From positions 19,908-83,907 of the forward strand of contig DASYKC010000199.1 in assembly GCA_035995885.1 (NCBI GenBank): a stretch of DNA of 64,000 bases. The letters run 5' to 3'. The notes under the pieces were generated by a model. That model did not search any database and was not told the origin of the DNA. It was given only the letters and a program-made list of their open reading frames with translations. The position numbers were made by a program, and so were the translations under genes. Within the stretch, counting starts at the first letter, position 1. Every line of letters starts with the position of its first letter. Shown in pieces: positions 24,386-33,266 of this stretch. This DNA is from Schlegelella_A sp035995885. Its GTDB lineage: Bacteria > Pseudomonadota > Gammaproteobacteria > Burkholderiales > Burkholderiaceae_C.

Positions 24386-27346
24386 ATGTCGATGCACACG
24401 GGACCCAGGACCAGCCTCTTCCGGCTTTTTTCTCGCGCGCCCGTGCATGACCCGATCGCGCCGCCGGTGCCGGGCGCAAAGGTCGAGGTGAAGACGACCA
24501 CCTGCTACATGTGCGCCTGCCGGTGCGGCATCCGGGTGCACTTGCGCGACGGCGAGCTGCGCTACATCGACGGCAATCCCGATCACCCGCTCAACAAGGG
24601 CGTGATCTGCGCCAAGGGCGCCTCGGGGATCATGAAGCAGGTGTCACCGGCGCGCCTGACCCGGCCGCTGCTGCGCAAGGCCGGCAGCGAGCGCGGCGCG
24701 GGCGAGTTCGAACCGATCTCGTGGGAGCAAACGTTCCGGATCCTCGAAGATCGCCTTGCGAAGATCCGCGCCACCGACCCGAAGAAGTTTGCGCTGTTCA
24801 CCGGCCGCGATCAGATGCAGGCGCTGACCGGCCTCTTCGCAAAGAACTTCGGCACGCCCAACTACGCGGCCCACGGCGGCTTCTGCTCGGTCAACATGGC
24901 GGCCGGCATGATCTACACGATCGGCGGCAGCTTCTGGGAATTCGGCGGGCCCGACCTGGAGCGCGCCAGACTGTTCGTGATGATCGGCACCGCCGAAGAC
25001 CATCACTCGAACCCGCTCAAGATGGCGCTGGGCAAGTTCAAGCGCGGCGGCGGCCGGTTCATCTCGATCAACCCGGTCCGTACCGGCTACTCGGCGATCG
25101 CCGACGAGTGGATTCCGATCAAGCCGGGAACCGACGGCGCGCTCTTCATGGCGCTGCTGCAGGTCCTGATCGCCGAGGACCTCGTCGACCACGCGTTCCT
25201 CAAGCGCTACACGAATGCGCCGCAGCTCGTCGTGCTCGAGACCGGTTGCGCGCGCGAGGGCATGTTCGCGCACGATCCCGATCCGGCCAAGGGACCCCCG
25301 GGCGACGGCCGCGAGCCGCACAACAAGCTGGTCTACGACACGGTGACCAAGACGATCGTGGCGGCCTATCCCGAGGGCATCGCCGACGGTCGCGACCCCG
25401 CGCTCGAAGGCCACTACGCACTGGCGGACGGGACGAAGGTGGCACCGTCGTTCCAGTTGCTGCGCGAGCGCGTCGCCGCCTGCACGCCGGAGTGGGCGGC
25501 GGCGATCACCGGCATTCCGGCCGACCGCATCGTCCGGCTGGCGCGCGAGATGGGCGAGACGGCGCTGCGCCGCGCCTTCGAGCTGCCCATCGCGTGGACC
25601 GATGCCTGGGGCAAGCGGCACGAGACGACGCAGGCGCGACCCGTGGCGTTCCATGCGATGCGAGGCCTTGCCGCGCATTCCAACGGCTTCCAGACGGTCC
25701 GCGCGCTGGCCGTGCTGATGAGCGTCCTCGGCACGATCGACGCGCCCGGCGGCTTCCGTCACAAGGCGCCGTACCCGCGCCACATCGTGCCGAACTTCCG
25801 CGCCTTCAACGCACCGGAGATGCTGAAGCCGAACACGCCCTTGAACGCGGCGCCGCTCGGCTTCCCGGCCAACCCGGACGAGCTCGCGGTCCTCCCGGAC
25901 GGCTCGCCGATGCGCATCGATCACGCCTTCTCGTGGGAGAACCCCCTCTCGGCGCACGGCCTGATGCACACGGTGATCACGAACGCGACCCGCGGCGATC
26001 CCTATCGCCTCGACACGCTGCTGATCTTCATGGCCAACATGGCCTGGAACTCGACCATGAACACCATGGCCGTGCGCGAGATGCTGAACGCGAAGAACGC
26101 CGACGGCGACTACCAGATCCCGTTTCTCGTCGTCTGCGACGCGTTCCAGAGCGAGATGGTCGCATTCGCCGATCTGGTCCTGCCCGACACGACCTACCTC
26201 GAGCGTCATGACGTGATGAGCATGCTCGACCGTCCGATCTCCGAGTTCGAAGGGCCGTGCGACTCGGTGCGGGTACCGGTCGTCGCGCCGACCGGCGAGT
26301 GCAAGCCGTTCCAGGAGGTGATCGTCGAGCTCGCCTCGCGCCTCAAGCTGCCGGCCTTCACGACGGCGGAAGGCGGACGCAAGTTCAAGGACTATCCGGA
26401 TTTCGTCGTCAACTTCGAGTCGGCGCCGGGTGTCGGCTTTCTGATGGGCTGGCGCGGCAAGGACGGCACCGAGCACCTGCGCGGCGCACCCAATCCGAAG
26501 CAGTGGGAGATGTACGCCGCGAACAACTGCGTTTTCCAGTACCACCTGCCGGAGTCGATGCACTTCATGCGCAACTGGAACCGCGAGTACCTCGATTTCG
26601 CGAAGGAGAAGGGCTGGCGCCAGAAGAACGACGTGATCCAGCTCGCCCTCTACTCGGACACGCTGCAGAGCTTTCGCCTGGCGGCACAAGGCAAGACGCC
26701 GGGTCGCCAGCCGCCCGAGCATCTGCGCGAGCGCATCGATACCTACTTCGATCCGCTGCCTTTCTGGTATCCGCCGCTCGAGGACGCGGCGACCGACACC
26801 GACGCCTACCCGTTGAACGCGATCACGCAGCGGCCGATGGCGATGTATCACTCCTGGGATTCGCAGAACGCCTGGCTGAGGCAGATCCACAGCCACAACT
26901 ACCTTCACGTCAATCCCATCGTCGCGCAGCAGGCCGGCGTCGCCGACGGCGGCTGGTGCTGGGTCGAAAGCCAATGGGGCAGGGTGCGCTGCATGCTGCG
27001 CTACAGCGAGGCGGTCGAGCCCGGCACCGTCTGGACCTGGAACGCGATCGGCAAGGCCGACGGCGCCTGGCAGCTCGCACCGGGCGCCGATGAATCGAGG
27101 AAGGGTTTCCTGCTCAACCACCTCATCTCCGACGAGCTGCCGCAGGGACCCGGCCGGACGATCAGCAACTCGGATCCGGTCACCGGCCAGGCGGGCTGGT
27201 ACGACGTGCGCGTGCGCATCCGACCCGCCGAACCTGAAGCGCCCGAAATGACTTCGCCGCAAATCCCCGCCACGTCCGGGACTCCCGGCGTCCTCGGCGT
27301 GCGCGCGAGACCGCTCGCCTATTTCGCCGGCAAGGAGCGGTCATGA
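24386..27346 (+). CDS. soeA: molybdopterin catalytic subunit of a quinone-linked sulfite dehydrogenase
   Basis: A 986-residue member of the DMSO-reductase family. The N-terminal [4Fe-4S] motif is 'CYMCACRCG' with the distal 'GVICAKG' Cys; the Mo-bis-MGD folds follow ('TGRDQMQALTGLFAKNFGTPNY', 'GGFCSVNMAAGMIYT', 'DLVLPDTTYLERHDVMS'). No Tat signal is present, fitting SoeA, which works on the cytoplasmic side. With the Fe-S and membrane subunits it would oxidise sulfite to sulfate and pass electrons to quinone. The other reading is a polysulfide or thiosulfate reductase-like enzyme. Start at 24386 or 24392; an earlier ATG at 24353 is possible. Overlaps soeB by ATGA. Sulfite would come from the Xsc enzyme encoded at 53.5 kb. 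Confidence 0.75.
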   Translation: MSMHTGPRTSLFRLFSRAPVHDPIAPPVPGAKVEVKTTTCYMCACRCGIRVHLRDGELRYIDGNPDHPLNKGVICAKGASGIMKQVSPARLTRPLLRKAGSERGAGEFEPISWEQTFRILEDRLAKIRATDPKKFALFTGRDQMQALTGLFAKNFGTPNYAAHGGFCSVNMAAGMIYTIGGSFWEFGGPDLERARLFVMIGTAEDHHSNPLKMALGKFKRGGGRFISINPVRTGYSAIADEWIPIKPGTDGALFMALLQVLIAEDLVDHAFLKRYTNAPQLVVLETGCAREGMFAHDPDPAKGPPGDGREPHNKLVYDTVTKTIVAAYPEGIADGRDPALEGHYALADGTKVAPSFQLLRERVAACTPEWAAAITGIPADRIVRLAREMGETALRRAFELPIAWTDAWGKRHETTQARPVAFHAMRGLAAHSNGFQTVRALAVLMSVLGTIDAPGGFRHKAPYPRHIVPNFRAFNAPEMLKPNTPLNAAPLGFPANPDELAVLPDGSPMRIDHAFSWENPLSAHGLMHTVITNATRGDPYRLDTLLIFMANMAWNSTMNTMAVREMLNAKNADGDYQIPFLVVCDAFQSEMVAFADLVLPDTTYLERHDVMSMLDRPISEFEGPCDSVRVPVVAPTGECKPFQEVIVELASRLKLPAFTTAEGGRKFKDYPDFVVNFESAPGVGFLMGWRGKDGTEHLRGAPNPKQWEMYAANNCVFQYHLPESMHFMRNWNREYLDFAKEKGWRQKNDVIQLALYSDTLQSFRLAAQGKTPGRQPPEHLRERIDTYFDPLPFWYPPLEDAATDTDAYPLNAITQRPMAMYHSWDSQNAWLRQIHSHNYLHVNPIVAQQAGVADGGWCWVESQWGRVRCMLRYSEAVEPGTVWTWNAIGKADGAWQLAPGADESRKGFLLNHLISDELPQGPGRTISNSDPVTGQAGWYDVRVRIRPAEPEAPEMTSPQIPATSGTPGVLGVRARPLAYFAGKERS

Positions 27347-28074
27347 TCGACTGGCTGAAGGGCATGCTGCAATCGAATGCGTTGCCGGCGGCGCCGGCTC
27401 CGACACTCGCCAAGCAACTGGCGCTGGTCATCGACCTGAACGTCTGTGTCGGTTGCCACGCCTGCGTGACCTCATGCAAGGAATGGAACACGTCGGGCGC
27501 CGCGGGTCCGCTGGTGGACGAGCACGCCTATGGGGCGAACCCGACCGGCACCTTCTTCAACCGCGTGCAGACCTACGAGGCCGGATCGTTCCCGGACACC
27601 GAGACGATCCACTTTCCGAAAAGCTGCCTCCATTGCGAGGACCCTCCCTGCGTGCCGGTCTGTCCCACGGGGGCGAGCTACAAGCGGGCAGAGGACGGCA
27701 TCGTTCTGGTCGACTACGACAAGTGCATCGGCTGCAAGTACTGCGCCTGGGCCTGCCCGTACGGCGCCCGCGAGATCGACGAAGAGCGCCAGGTGATGAC
27801 CAAGTGCACGCTGTGCGTCGATCGCATCTACGACGACGGGCTTTCGGCGCGCGACCGTCAGCCCGCCTGCGTCAAGGCCTGCCCGACCGGCGCACGTCTC
27901 TTCGGTGACGTGAAGGACCCGGATTCCGAAGTTTCGAAGGCGATCCGGGAGCGCGGCGGCTACTCGCTGATGCCGGAATGGGACACGAAGCCCGCCAACC
28001 AGTACTTGCCGCGCCGTCCGACCGTGGCAGTGGGCGCGACGACGCCGACGCCTTCGGTGCGCGACCTGTCGTGA
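27343..28074 (+). CDS. soeB: iron-sulfur subunit of the sulfite dehydrogenase
   Basis: A 243-residue ferredoxin-like electron-transfer subunit with four cysteine clusters: 'CVGCHACVTSCKEWN', 'CLHCEDPPCVPVCPTGA', 'CIGCKYCAWACPYGA' and 'CTLCVD' with 'PACVKACPTGARLFGD'. These bind four [4Fe-4S] centres, as in DmsB/PhsB/SoeB. It links SoeA to the membrane subunit. The ATG overlaps the soeA stop codon (ATGA), so the two are translationally coupled. The next gene starts 4 bp after its stop. Confidence 0.85.
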   Translation: MIDWLKGMLQSNALPAAPAPTLAKQLALVIDLNVCVGCHACVTSCKEWNTSGAAGPLVDEHAYGANPTGTFFNRVQTYEAGSFPDTETIHFPKSCLHCEDPPCVPVCPTGASYKRAEDGIVLVDYDKCIGCKYCAWACPYGAREIDEERQVMTKCTLCVDRIYDDGLSARDRQPACVKACPTGARLFGDVKDPDSEVSKAIRERGGYSLMPEWDTKPANQYLPRRPTVAVGATTPTPSVRDLS

Positions 28075-28078
28075 CGCC

Positions 28079-29014
28079 ATGAATCCCGCATTTTCGGTCG
28101 TCGTCTTCACGGTGCTCGCCGGCGCCGCGCAAGGCCTTGTCGTCGCGCTTGCCTTGGCAGTCCTGGCCGGCGTCTCGATGTCGGCGCAATTCCTCTCGCG
28201 CGGTCTCCTCGTCGCGGTGGTGCTGCTTGTCCTGGGCCTCGGCGCTTCTTTCCTGCACCTCGGCAGGCCGGAGCGCGCCTGGCGCTCGGCCATGATGTGG
28301 CGCACGTCGTGGCTGTCGCGCGAAGTCATCGCCTTGCCGGCGTTCATCGGCCTGGTCGCGCTTTGGTGGTGGGCGTCGCGCTTCATGGACGCCGATTTTC
28401 TGAAGCGCGCGTTGCTGCCCGGCGCGGCGCTCGCGCTCGCGGCTCTGCTTTGGTACTGCACGGCGATGATCTACGCCTGCCTGCGCTTCATCGAGGAGTG
28501 GGCGCACCCGCTCACGCTCGTGAACTTCGTCGCATTGGGACTGTCGTCAGGGTTCGTGCTTGCCAGCGCCCTCGCTGCCATTGCCGGTGAATCGACCATC
28601 CTGACGTGGAGTGGTCCGATCGCGATCGCGTTGACGCTCGTTGCATGGGTCACGCGCATGACGGCGCTGCGCCGCAATGCCGGCATCCGCCATCGCTCGA
28701 CCTTGCAGACGGCGACCGGGCTTCGCTCGCCGCGCCTCGTCCAGACCTCGATGGGCATGTCGGCCGGCTCCTTCAACACGCGCGAGTTCTTCCACTGTGC
28801 CTCGCGGGTGGCGATGCAGCGCATTCGGCTCGCCGTGATCGGCCTGGCGTTCGTCGCGCCGCTGGCGGCGATGCTGATGGCGTGGCTGGACTCTTGGCCG
28901 GCGCTCTGGCTCGCCGCCTTCCTTCTCCAGGTGCCCGGGCTGATCGCCGATCGCTGGTATTTCTTCGCCCAGGCGAAGCACCCGCAAAACCTGTACTACC
29001 AGGTCGTGTCATGA
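28079..29014 (+). CDS. soeC: membrane anchor subunit of the sulfite dehydrogenase (DmsC type)
   Basis: A 311-residue protein with eight hydrophobic segments, of the DmsC/YnfH anchor family: 'MNPAFSVVVFTVLAGAAQGLVV', 'FLHLGRPERAWRSAMMWRTSWLSREVIALPAF' region (an LGRPxRAWxxxxxxRTSWLSRE pattern) and 'MIYACLRFIEEWAHP'. It fixes the complex to the inner membrane and passes electrons to quinone. The usual 'LHLGxP' and 'SWLSRE' signatures are intact. Third gene of the soeABC operon, 4 bp after soeB. Confidence 0.8.
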   Translation: MNPAFSVVVFTVLAGAAQGLVVALALAVLAGVSMSAQFLSRGLLVAVVLLVLGLGASFLHLGRPERAWRSAMMWRTSWLSREVIALPAFIGLVALWWWASRFMDADFLKRALLPGAALALAALLWYCTAMIYACLRFIEEWAHPLTLVNFVALGLSSGFVLASALAAIAGESTILTWSGPIAIALTLVAWVTRMTALRRNAGIRHRSTLQTATGLRSPRLVQTSMGMSAGSFNTREFFHCASRVAMQRIRLAVIGLAFVAPLAAMLMAWLDSWPALWLAAFLLQVPGLIADRWYFFAQAKHPQNLYYQVVS

Positions 29015-29180
29015 ACGCGCGGGCTCGCCGCCGGCCCGATCGTTTGCCGCGGGCCGAAGACGTTGTTCGGGTTTTCACCGCCACTGAACGATCGGCGCTC
29101 GCTGAAAGATCAAGTGGCGGCGAGCGTTCCGCCGCTCCGCCAGAACTCGCGATGAATCACAAGCACAAGGAGACCCCGAA

Positions 29181-30485
29181 ATGAACAGTGACAAAGATGC
29201 GGCGCTCCGCAAGGTCGTCCTCGCGGCAGTCGTGGGAGCGACCATCGAGTGGTACGACTTCCTGCTCTACGGCGTCGTCGCGGGGATCGTGTTCAACAAG
29301 CTGTTCTTCCCGGCCGGCGACCCCGTCGTCGCGACGCTGCTGGCCTACTCGACCTTCGCGGCCGGCTTCGTCACCCGGCCGCTGGGCGGCCTCATCTTCG
29401 GCCACTTCGGCGACAAGATCGGCAGAAAGAGCATGTTGATCATCACCCTGATGATCATGGGCATCTCCACCTTTCTCATCGGCCTGGTGCCGACCTATGC
29501 GCAGATCGGCATCGGCGCGCCGCTGCTGCTCCTCCTGCTGCGCGTGTTCCAGGGCATCGGCCTCGGCGGCGAATGGGGCGGCGCGGTGCTAATGGCCTAC
29601 GAGTACGCGCCGCAGGGCAAGCGCGGCTACTACGCGTCGCTGCCGCAGATCGGCCTGGCGCTCGGCGTCTGCCTGGCGTCGGGCGTGGTGGCGCTGCTGT
29701 CGTCGGTGCTCACCGACGCGCAATTTCTCGCCTGGGGCTGGCGCGTCGCCTTCCTGATCTCCGGCGTGCTGGTCGGCGTCGGCCTGTACATCCGGCTGAA
29801 CATCCAGGAAACGCCGGAGTTCATCGCCATTAAGGAACGCAACGCCGCCGCGAAGCTGCCGTTCATGGACCTGATCCGGCGCTATCCGGGGAACGTGTTG
29901 AAGGGCATGGGCGCGCGCTACATCGACGGCGTGTTCTTCAACGTCTTCGCCGTCTTCGTGATCGGCTACCTCACGTCGACGATCAAGATCAGCCGCACCG
30001 ATGCGCTGCTCGGGGTCATGGCGTCGGCGCTTCTGATGTGCTTCACGATTCCGTACTTCGGCGCGCTCTCCGATCGCATGAGCCGCACCAAGCTGTACGC
30101 CTGGGGCTCGATCATCACGGCGGCGGCGTCGTTCCCGGCGTTCTGGCTGATCACCCACAGCGCCGGCAACGTGCTGCTGATCTGGCTTGCGGTGGTCATC
30201 CCGTTCGGCATCTTCTACGCCGCCGTCTACGGGCCGGAGTCGGCGCTCTTCTGCGACCTCTTCGATGCCAAGGTGCGCTACTCCGGCATTTCCTTCGTCT
30301 ACCAGTTCTCCGGCATCTTCGCCTCCGGCATCACGCCGATCATCGCGACGTCGCTGCTCAAATCGGGCGGCGGCGAGCCGTGGCAGATCTGCATGTACGT
30401 GATGTTCGCCGGCCTGGTCTCGGCGGCAAGCGCGGCGGCCATCGGCTCGTCGGCGGCGAGACGAACCGAGCCGGCGCCGGCCTGA
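29181..30485 (+). CDS. MFS carrier of the metabolite:H+ symporter (MHS) family
   Basis: A 434-residue inner-membrane carrier. 'GATIEWYDFLLYGVVAGIVFNKLFFP', 'STFAAGFVTRPLGGLIFGHFGDKIGRKSML' and 'LRVFQGIGLGGEWGGAVLMAYEYAP' are the family signatures of MHS carriers (ShiA, ProP, KgtP), which import organic acids or zwitterions with protons. 'NIQETPEF' follows helix 6, as usual. The substrate is unknown. AAGGAG lies ten bases before the ATG. It comes 166 bp after soeC on the same strand; co-transcription is possible. A hairpin terminator at 30518 closes the unit. Confidence 0.8.
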   Translation: MNSDKDAALRKVVLAAVVGATIEWYDFLLYGVVAGIVFNKLFFPAGDPVVATLLAYSTFAAGFVTRPLGGLIFGHFGDKIGRKSMLIITLMIMGISTFLIGLVPTYAQIGIGAPLLLLLLRVFQGIGLGGEWGGAVLMAYEYAPQGKRGYYASLPQIGLALGVCLASGVVALLSSVLTDAQFLAWGWRVAFLISGVLVGVGLYIRLNIQETPEFIAIKERNAAAKLPFMDLIRRYPGNVLKGMGARYIDGVFFNVFAVFVIGYLTSTIKISRTDALLGVMASALLMCFTIPYFGALSDRMSRTKLYAWGSIITAAASFPAFWLITHSAGNVLLIWLAVVIPFGIFYAAVYGPESALFCDLFDAKVRYSGISFVYQFSGIFASGITPIIATSLLKSGGGEPWQICMYVMFAGLVSAASAAAIGSSAARRTEPAPA

Positions 30486-30517
30486 CTGCCGACGACTCGG
30501 TCGATGTGAACGGGATC

Positions 30518-30548
30518 ACGGGGCGCCGCTGACGCGCCCCGTCTTTTC
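30518..30548 (+). terminator. rho-independent terminator, probably bidirectional
   Basis: ACGGGGCGC (30518-30526) and GCGCCCCGT (30534-30542) form a perfect 9-bp stem with a 7-base loop, followed by CTTTTCT. It lies 33 bp after the MHS carrier gene and 15 bp before the end of the convergent Bug gene, so it may serve both directions. Confidence 0.8.
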
Positions 30549-30562
30549 TCCCCGCGGTGCGC

Positions 30563-31543
30563 TCACTCGAGCGTCACGTGCGCGTCGCGCACCAACTTGC
30601 CGAGCCGGTCAGCCTCACTGCGAACGAGGTCGGCGAAGCCGTGCGCGCTGCCGCCGACCACGGGCGTGCCGAGCTCTTCCCACTGCTTGCGGATCGCCGG
30701 GTCGGCGAAGACATCGTTGAACACGCGGTTCAGGCTGGCGACGATCGCCGGCGGCGTCTTGCCGGCGACGGCGATGCCGTGCCAGCCGTAGAAATCGAAA
30801 CCGCGGAGGCCCGATTCGTCGAGCGTGGGCAGGTCGGGCAGCACCGGGCTGCGCGCGAGCGTCGTCACCGCGAGCGGCCGCAGCTGACCGGCCTTGATGT
30901 ACTGCACCGAGCTGCCGAGAATGTCGAACATCACCGGGATCTGGTTGCCGAGCAGGTCGGCGAGCGCCGGACCGGCGCCCTTGTACGGCACATGCTGCAT
31001 CGACACGCCGGCGGCGACGTTGAACATCATGCCGACCAGGTGCTGCGGCGTGCCGTTGCCGGCCGAGCCGAAGTTGAGCTCCCTGGGATGAGCCTTCACG
31101 TAGGCCATGAACTCGGCCACGTTTCTGGCCGGGAATTGCGGGTTCACCTCGAGCACGAGCGGGAACCTCGAAATCTGGATGACCGCGGCGAGGTCGCGCT
31201 GCGGGTCGTACGGCATGCTCTTGAAGAGGCTCGGATTGACCGACATCGGCCCCGACGATGCGAAGAGGAGGGTCGCCCCGTCCGGCGCCGACTTGGCAAC
31301 GAGATCGGTGCCCGTGTTGCCGCCGGCGCCTGCCCGGTTGTCGATCACGACGGTCATGCCGAGCCGCGACTGCAACGCCGGTTGCAGGATGCGCGCCATC
31401 AGGTCCGTCGGGCCGCCGGGCGGATACGGGACGACGAAGCGGATCGTCTTCGCGGCGATCCCTTGCGCCCGAGCGCGTCGCGGCAGCATTGCGGCGGCGA
31501 GCGCCGCGCCGGCGAACTGGCCGAAGTGTCTGCGTGTGGTCAT
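30563..31543 (-). CDS. Bug/TctC-type periplasmic solute-binding protein
   Basis: A 326-residue exported binding protein. An N-terminal signal starts 'MTTRRHFGQFAGAALAAAML' (Tat-like RR and hydrophobic core). The mature part has 'RFVVPYPPGGPTDLMARIL', 'VIDNRAGAGGNTGTDLVAKSAPDGATLLF' and 'HVPYKGAGPALADLLGNQIPVMFDI', the standard pattern of the Bug family, which binds carboxylates, often organic acids. No tctAB membrane genes are nearby, as is common for these paralogues in Burkholderiales. Third gene of the operon with BKACE and the dehydrogenase; it may deliver or sense their substrate. Start at 31543, ahead of the signal peptide. Confidence 0.85.
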   Translation of the reverse strand: MTTRRHFGQFAGAALAAAMLPRRARAQGIAAKTIRFVVPYPPGGPTDLMARILQPALQSRLGMTVVIDNRAGAGGNTGTDLVAKSAPDGATLLFASSGPMSVNPSLFKSMPYDPQRDLAAVIQISRFPLVLEVNPQFPARNVAEFMAYVKAHPRELNFGSAGNGTPQHLVGMMFNVAAGVSMQHVPYKGAGPALADLLGNQIPVMFDILGSSVQYIKAGQLRPLAVTTLARSPVLPDLPTLDESGLRGFDFYGWHGIAVAGKTPPAIVASLNRVFNDVFADPAIRKQWEELGTPVVGGSAHGFADLVRSEADRLGKLVRDAHVTLE

Positions 31544-31553
31544 CGAGCCAACC

Positions 31554-32291
31554 CTAGTTGGTGAGAAATCCGCCATCGACGGCGACCGTCTGGCCGGTGA
31601 CGAACGACGCGGCGTCCGACGCCAGGAAGAGCGCCATGCTCGCGACATCGTCGGCGCTCGAGAGGCGCCCCATCGGGAAGCGCGTCAGCACCCGCTCCTT
31701 GACGGCGGGCGTGAGGAACGCGCTCACCATGTCGGTCTCGACGAGACCGGGCGAGATCGCGTTGACGCGGACGCCGTGCGGACCGAGCTCGCGAGCGAGC
31801 CCGGCCGTCATCGCCACCACCGCCGCCTTGGTCGCGCCGTACCAGACGTTGCCGACCGCGCCGCCGCCGCGCACCGACGAGACCGAGGCGATGTTGACGA
31901 TGACGCCCCGGCGGCGCGGCGTCATCACCGGAGCCACGGCCTGGACGCAGTTGAAGACGCCGGTCACGTTGACGCCGACGAGATCGTCCCAGGCCGAGCG
32001 CGTCGTGTTCGCGAACGGCCCCTGCGTCATCAGGCCGGCGTTGTTGACGAGAACGTCGATCGCGCCGAGCTCGCCGACGATGCGGCTCACGACCGCGTCG
32101 ACCTCGGCGCCGTCACGCACGTCCATGCGCATCGCGATCGCGGAGCCGCCGATCGCCTCGGCGCACCCGCGCGCGCGAGCCGCGTCGATGTCGGTGACGA
32201 CGACGGCATGGCCGGCGCGCGCGAAGTGCATCGCGATGCACCGGCCGATGCCACGCCCCGCGCCGGTCACCAGCGCGACCGGCGCGCTCAT
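31554..32291 (-). CDS. short-chain dehydrogenase/reductase
   Basis: A 245-residue classical SDR. The NAD(P) motif 'VTGAGRGIGRCIAMHFARAG', Asp at the end of strand 2 ('VTDID', pointing to NAD), 'VLVNNAG', the catalytic Ser in 'NIASVSSVRGG', and 'WYGATKAAVVAMTAGLAREL' (YxxxK) are all present. It would oxidise a hydroxyl group of the metabolite that BKACE then cleaves, for example a 3-hydroxy acid to the 3-keto acid; this is inference from order. ATGA overlap with the BKACE gene upstream; the Bug gene follows after 10 bp. Confidence 0.85.
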   Translation of the reverse strand: MSAPVALVTGAGRGIGRCIAMHFARAGHAVVVTDIDAARARGCAEAIGGSAIAMRMDVRDGAEVDAVVSRIVGELGAIDVLVNNAGLMTQGPFANTTRSAWDDLVGVNVTGVFNCVQAVAPVMTPRRRGVIVNIASVSSVRGGGAVGNVWYGATKAAVVAMTAGLARELGPHGVRVNAISPGLVETDMVSAFLTPAVKERVLTRFPMGRLSSADDVASMALFLASDAASFVTGQTVAVDGGFLTN

Positions 32292-33121
32292 GCCGCCATC
32301 GGCAGGCCGAGCAGCTCGCGCGCCTCGGCGGGCGTGGCGGCGCGGCGACCGTAGCCTTCGCAGGCATCGACCACCTTCTTCACCAGCTCGGCGTTGTTCG
32401 CCGCCAGCCGCGTCTGATCGAACTTGATGTTGTCCTCGAGGCCGGTGCGGACGTGGCCGCCCGCCTCGAGGCACCACTGGTTCACCTCCCACTGGAAGCG
32501 GCCGGTCCCGGCGGCGACCCAGGTGGCATCGGGCATCACCGCGGCGAGCTCAGAGCGCAGGAAGTCGAACACCGTGCGCCGGGCGGGCATCGCGTTGGCG
32601 ATGCCGAGCACGAACTGCACGTGCGGCGCGCCCTTGAGGAGACCCTTCTTCACCAGGTTGGCGGCGTTGTAGAGCATCGCCAGGTCGAACACCTCGATCT
32701 CCGGCTTGATGCCGTACTCGAGCATCGAGCGCGCGAGCCCCTCGACGAAATCGGGCGGGTTCTCGTAGATGTTGGTCGGGAAGTTGACCGAGCCGGTGGC
32801 GAGCGACGCCATGTCGGGCTTCAGGTGAAGCATCGAGGCGCGCGCCGCTTGATCACGACCGCGCCCGCCGGTCGAGAACTGGATGATCATTCCCGGGCAA
32901 TGCTTGCGCACGCCCTCTTGCACCTGCGCGAACAGCTCCGGATCGGAGCTCGGGCTCTCGTCGATGTTGCGCACGTGCACATGCACCAGCGAGGCCCCAG
33001 CCTCGAACGCCTCGTGCGTCGACTCGATCTGCTCGGCCGGCGTGATCGGCACCGCCGGCGTGTCCTTCTTGCGCGGCAAGGCGCCGGTGATGGCCACCGT
33101 GATGACGACGGGTTTGCTCAC
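32288..33121 (-). CDS. beta-keto acid cleavage enzyme (BKACE, DUF849)
   Basis: A 277-residue member of the BKACE family, zinc enzymes that cleave a beta-keto acid with acetyl-CoA to acetoacetate and a new CoA ester. The metal site is seen in 'ASLVHVHVRN' (HxH), with 'PAVPITPAEQI' before it and 'GRFQWEVNQWCLEAGGHVRTGLEDN' after it, carrying the late Glu and the substrate-pocket loop. Families differ in this pocket (kce, dehydrocarnitine cleavage and others), so the acid is open. First gene of a leftward operon with an SDR and a Bug protein. It is divergent, across 133 bp, from a biotin-dependent carboxylase operon that could make its substrate. Confidence 0.85.
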   Translation of the reverse strand: MSKPVVITVAITGALPRKKDTPAVPITPAEQIESTHEAFEAGASLVHVHVRNIDESPSSDPELFAQVQEGVRKHCPGMIIQFSTGGRGRDQAARASMLHLKPDMASLATGSVNFPTNIYENPPDFVEGLARSMLEYGIKPEIEVFDLAMLYNAANLVKKGLLKGAPHVQFVLGIANAMPARRTVFDFLRSELAAVMPDATWVAAGTGRFQWEVNQWCLEAGGHVRTGLEDNIKFDQTRLAANNAELVKKVVDACEGYGRRAATPAEARELLGLPMAA

Positions 33122-33247
33122 TGTGTCTCCTGTTGGCGAGGCTGCGGACCGCGCCCGTGTGGGACGTCGTTTTCTGATTCCGGACCGCGCGGTTTCATTA
33201 TTGCGTCGCCTTCGCCGACGTGCAAGAATTTCGCGGATTGTTCATTT

Positions 33248-33266
33248 CATTTCGATGATCGAAATG
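33248..33266. promoter_or_regulatory. perfect 8-bp inverted repeat across the accB-like start codon
   Basis: CATTTCGA and TCGAAATG are exact inverted copies around TGA. The element covers the ATG at 33255 and includes the ATG at 33264. It may be an operator in the divergent control region, or a hairpin in the messenger that limits translation of the carrier-protein gene. Confidence 0.4.

Noticed and set aside
24644..27262. 872-codon minus-strand frame opposite soeA
   Set aside because: The translation has no domain and is of the typical reverse-complement composition; soeA has full molybdopterin and Fe-S motifs.
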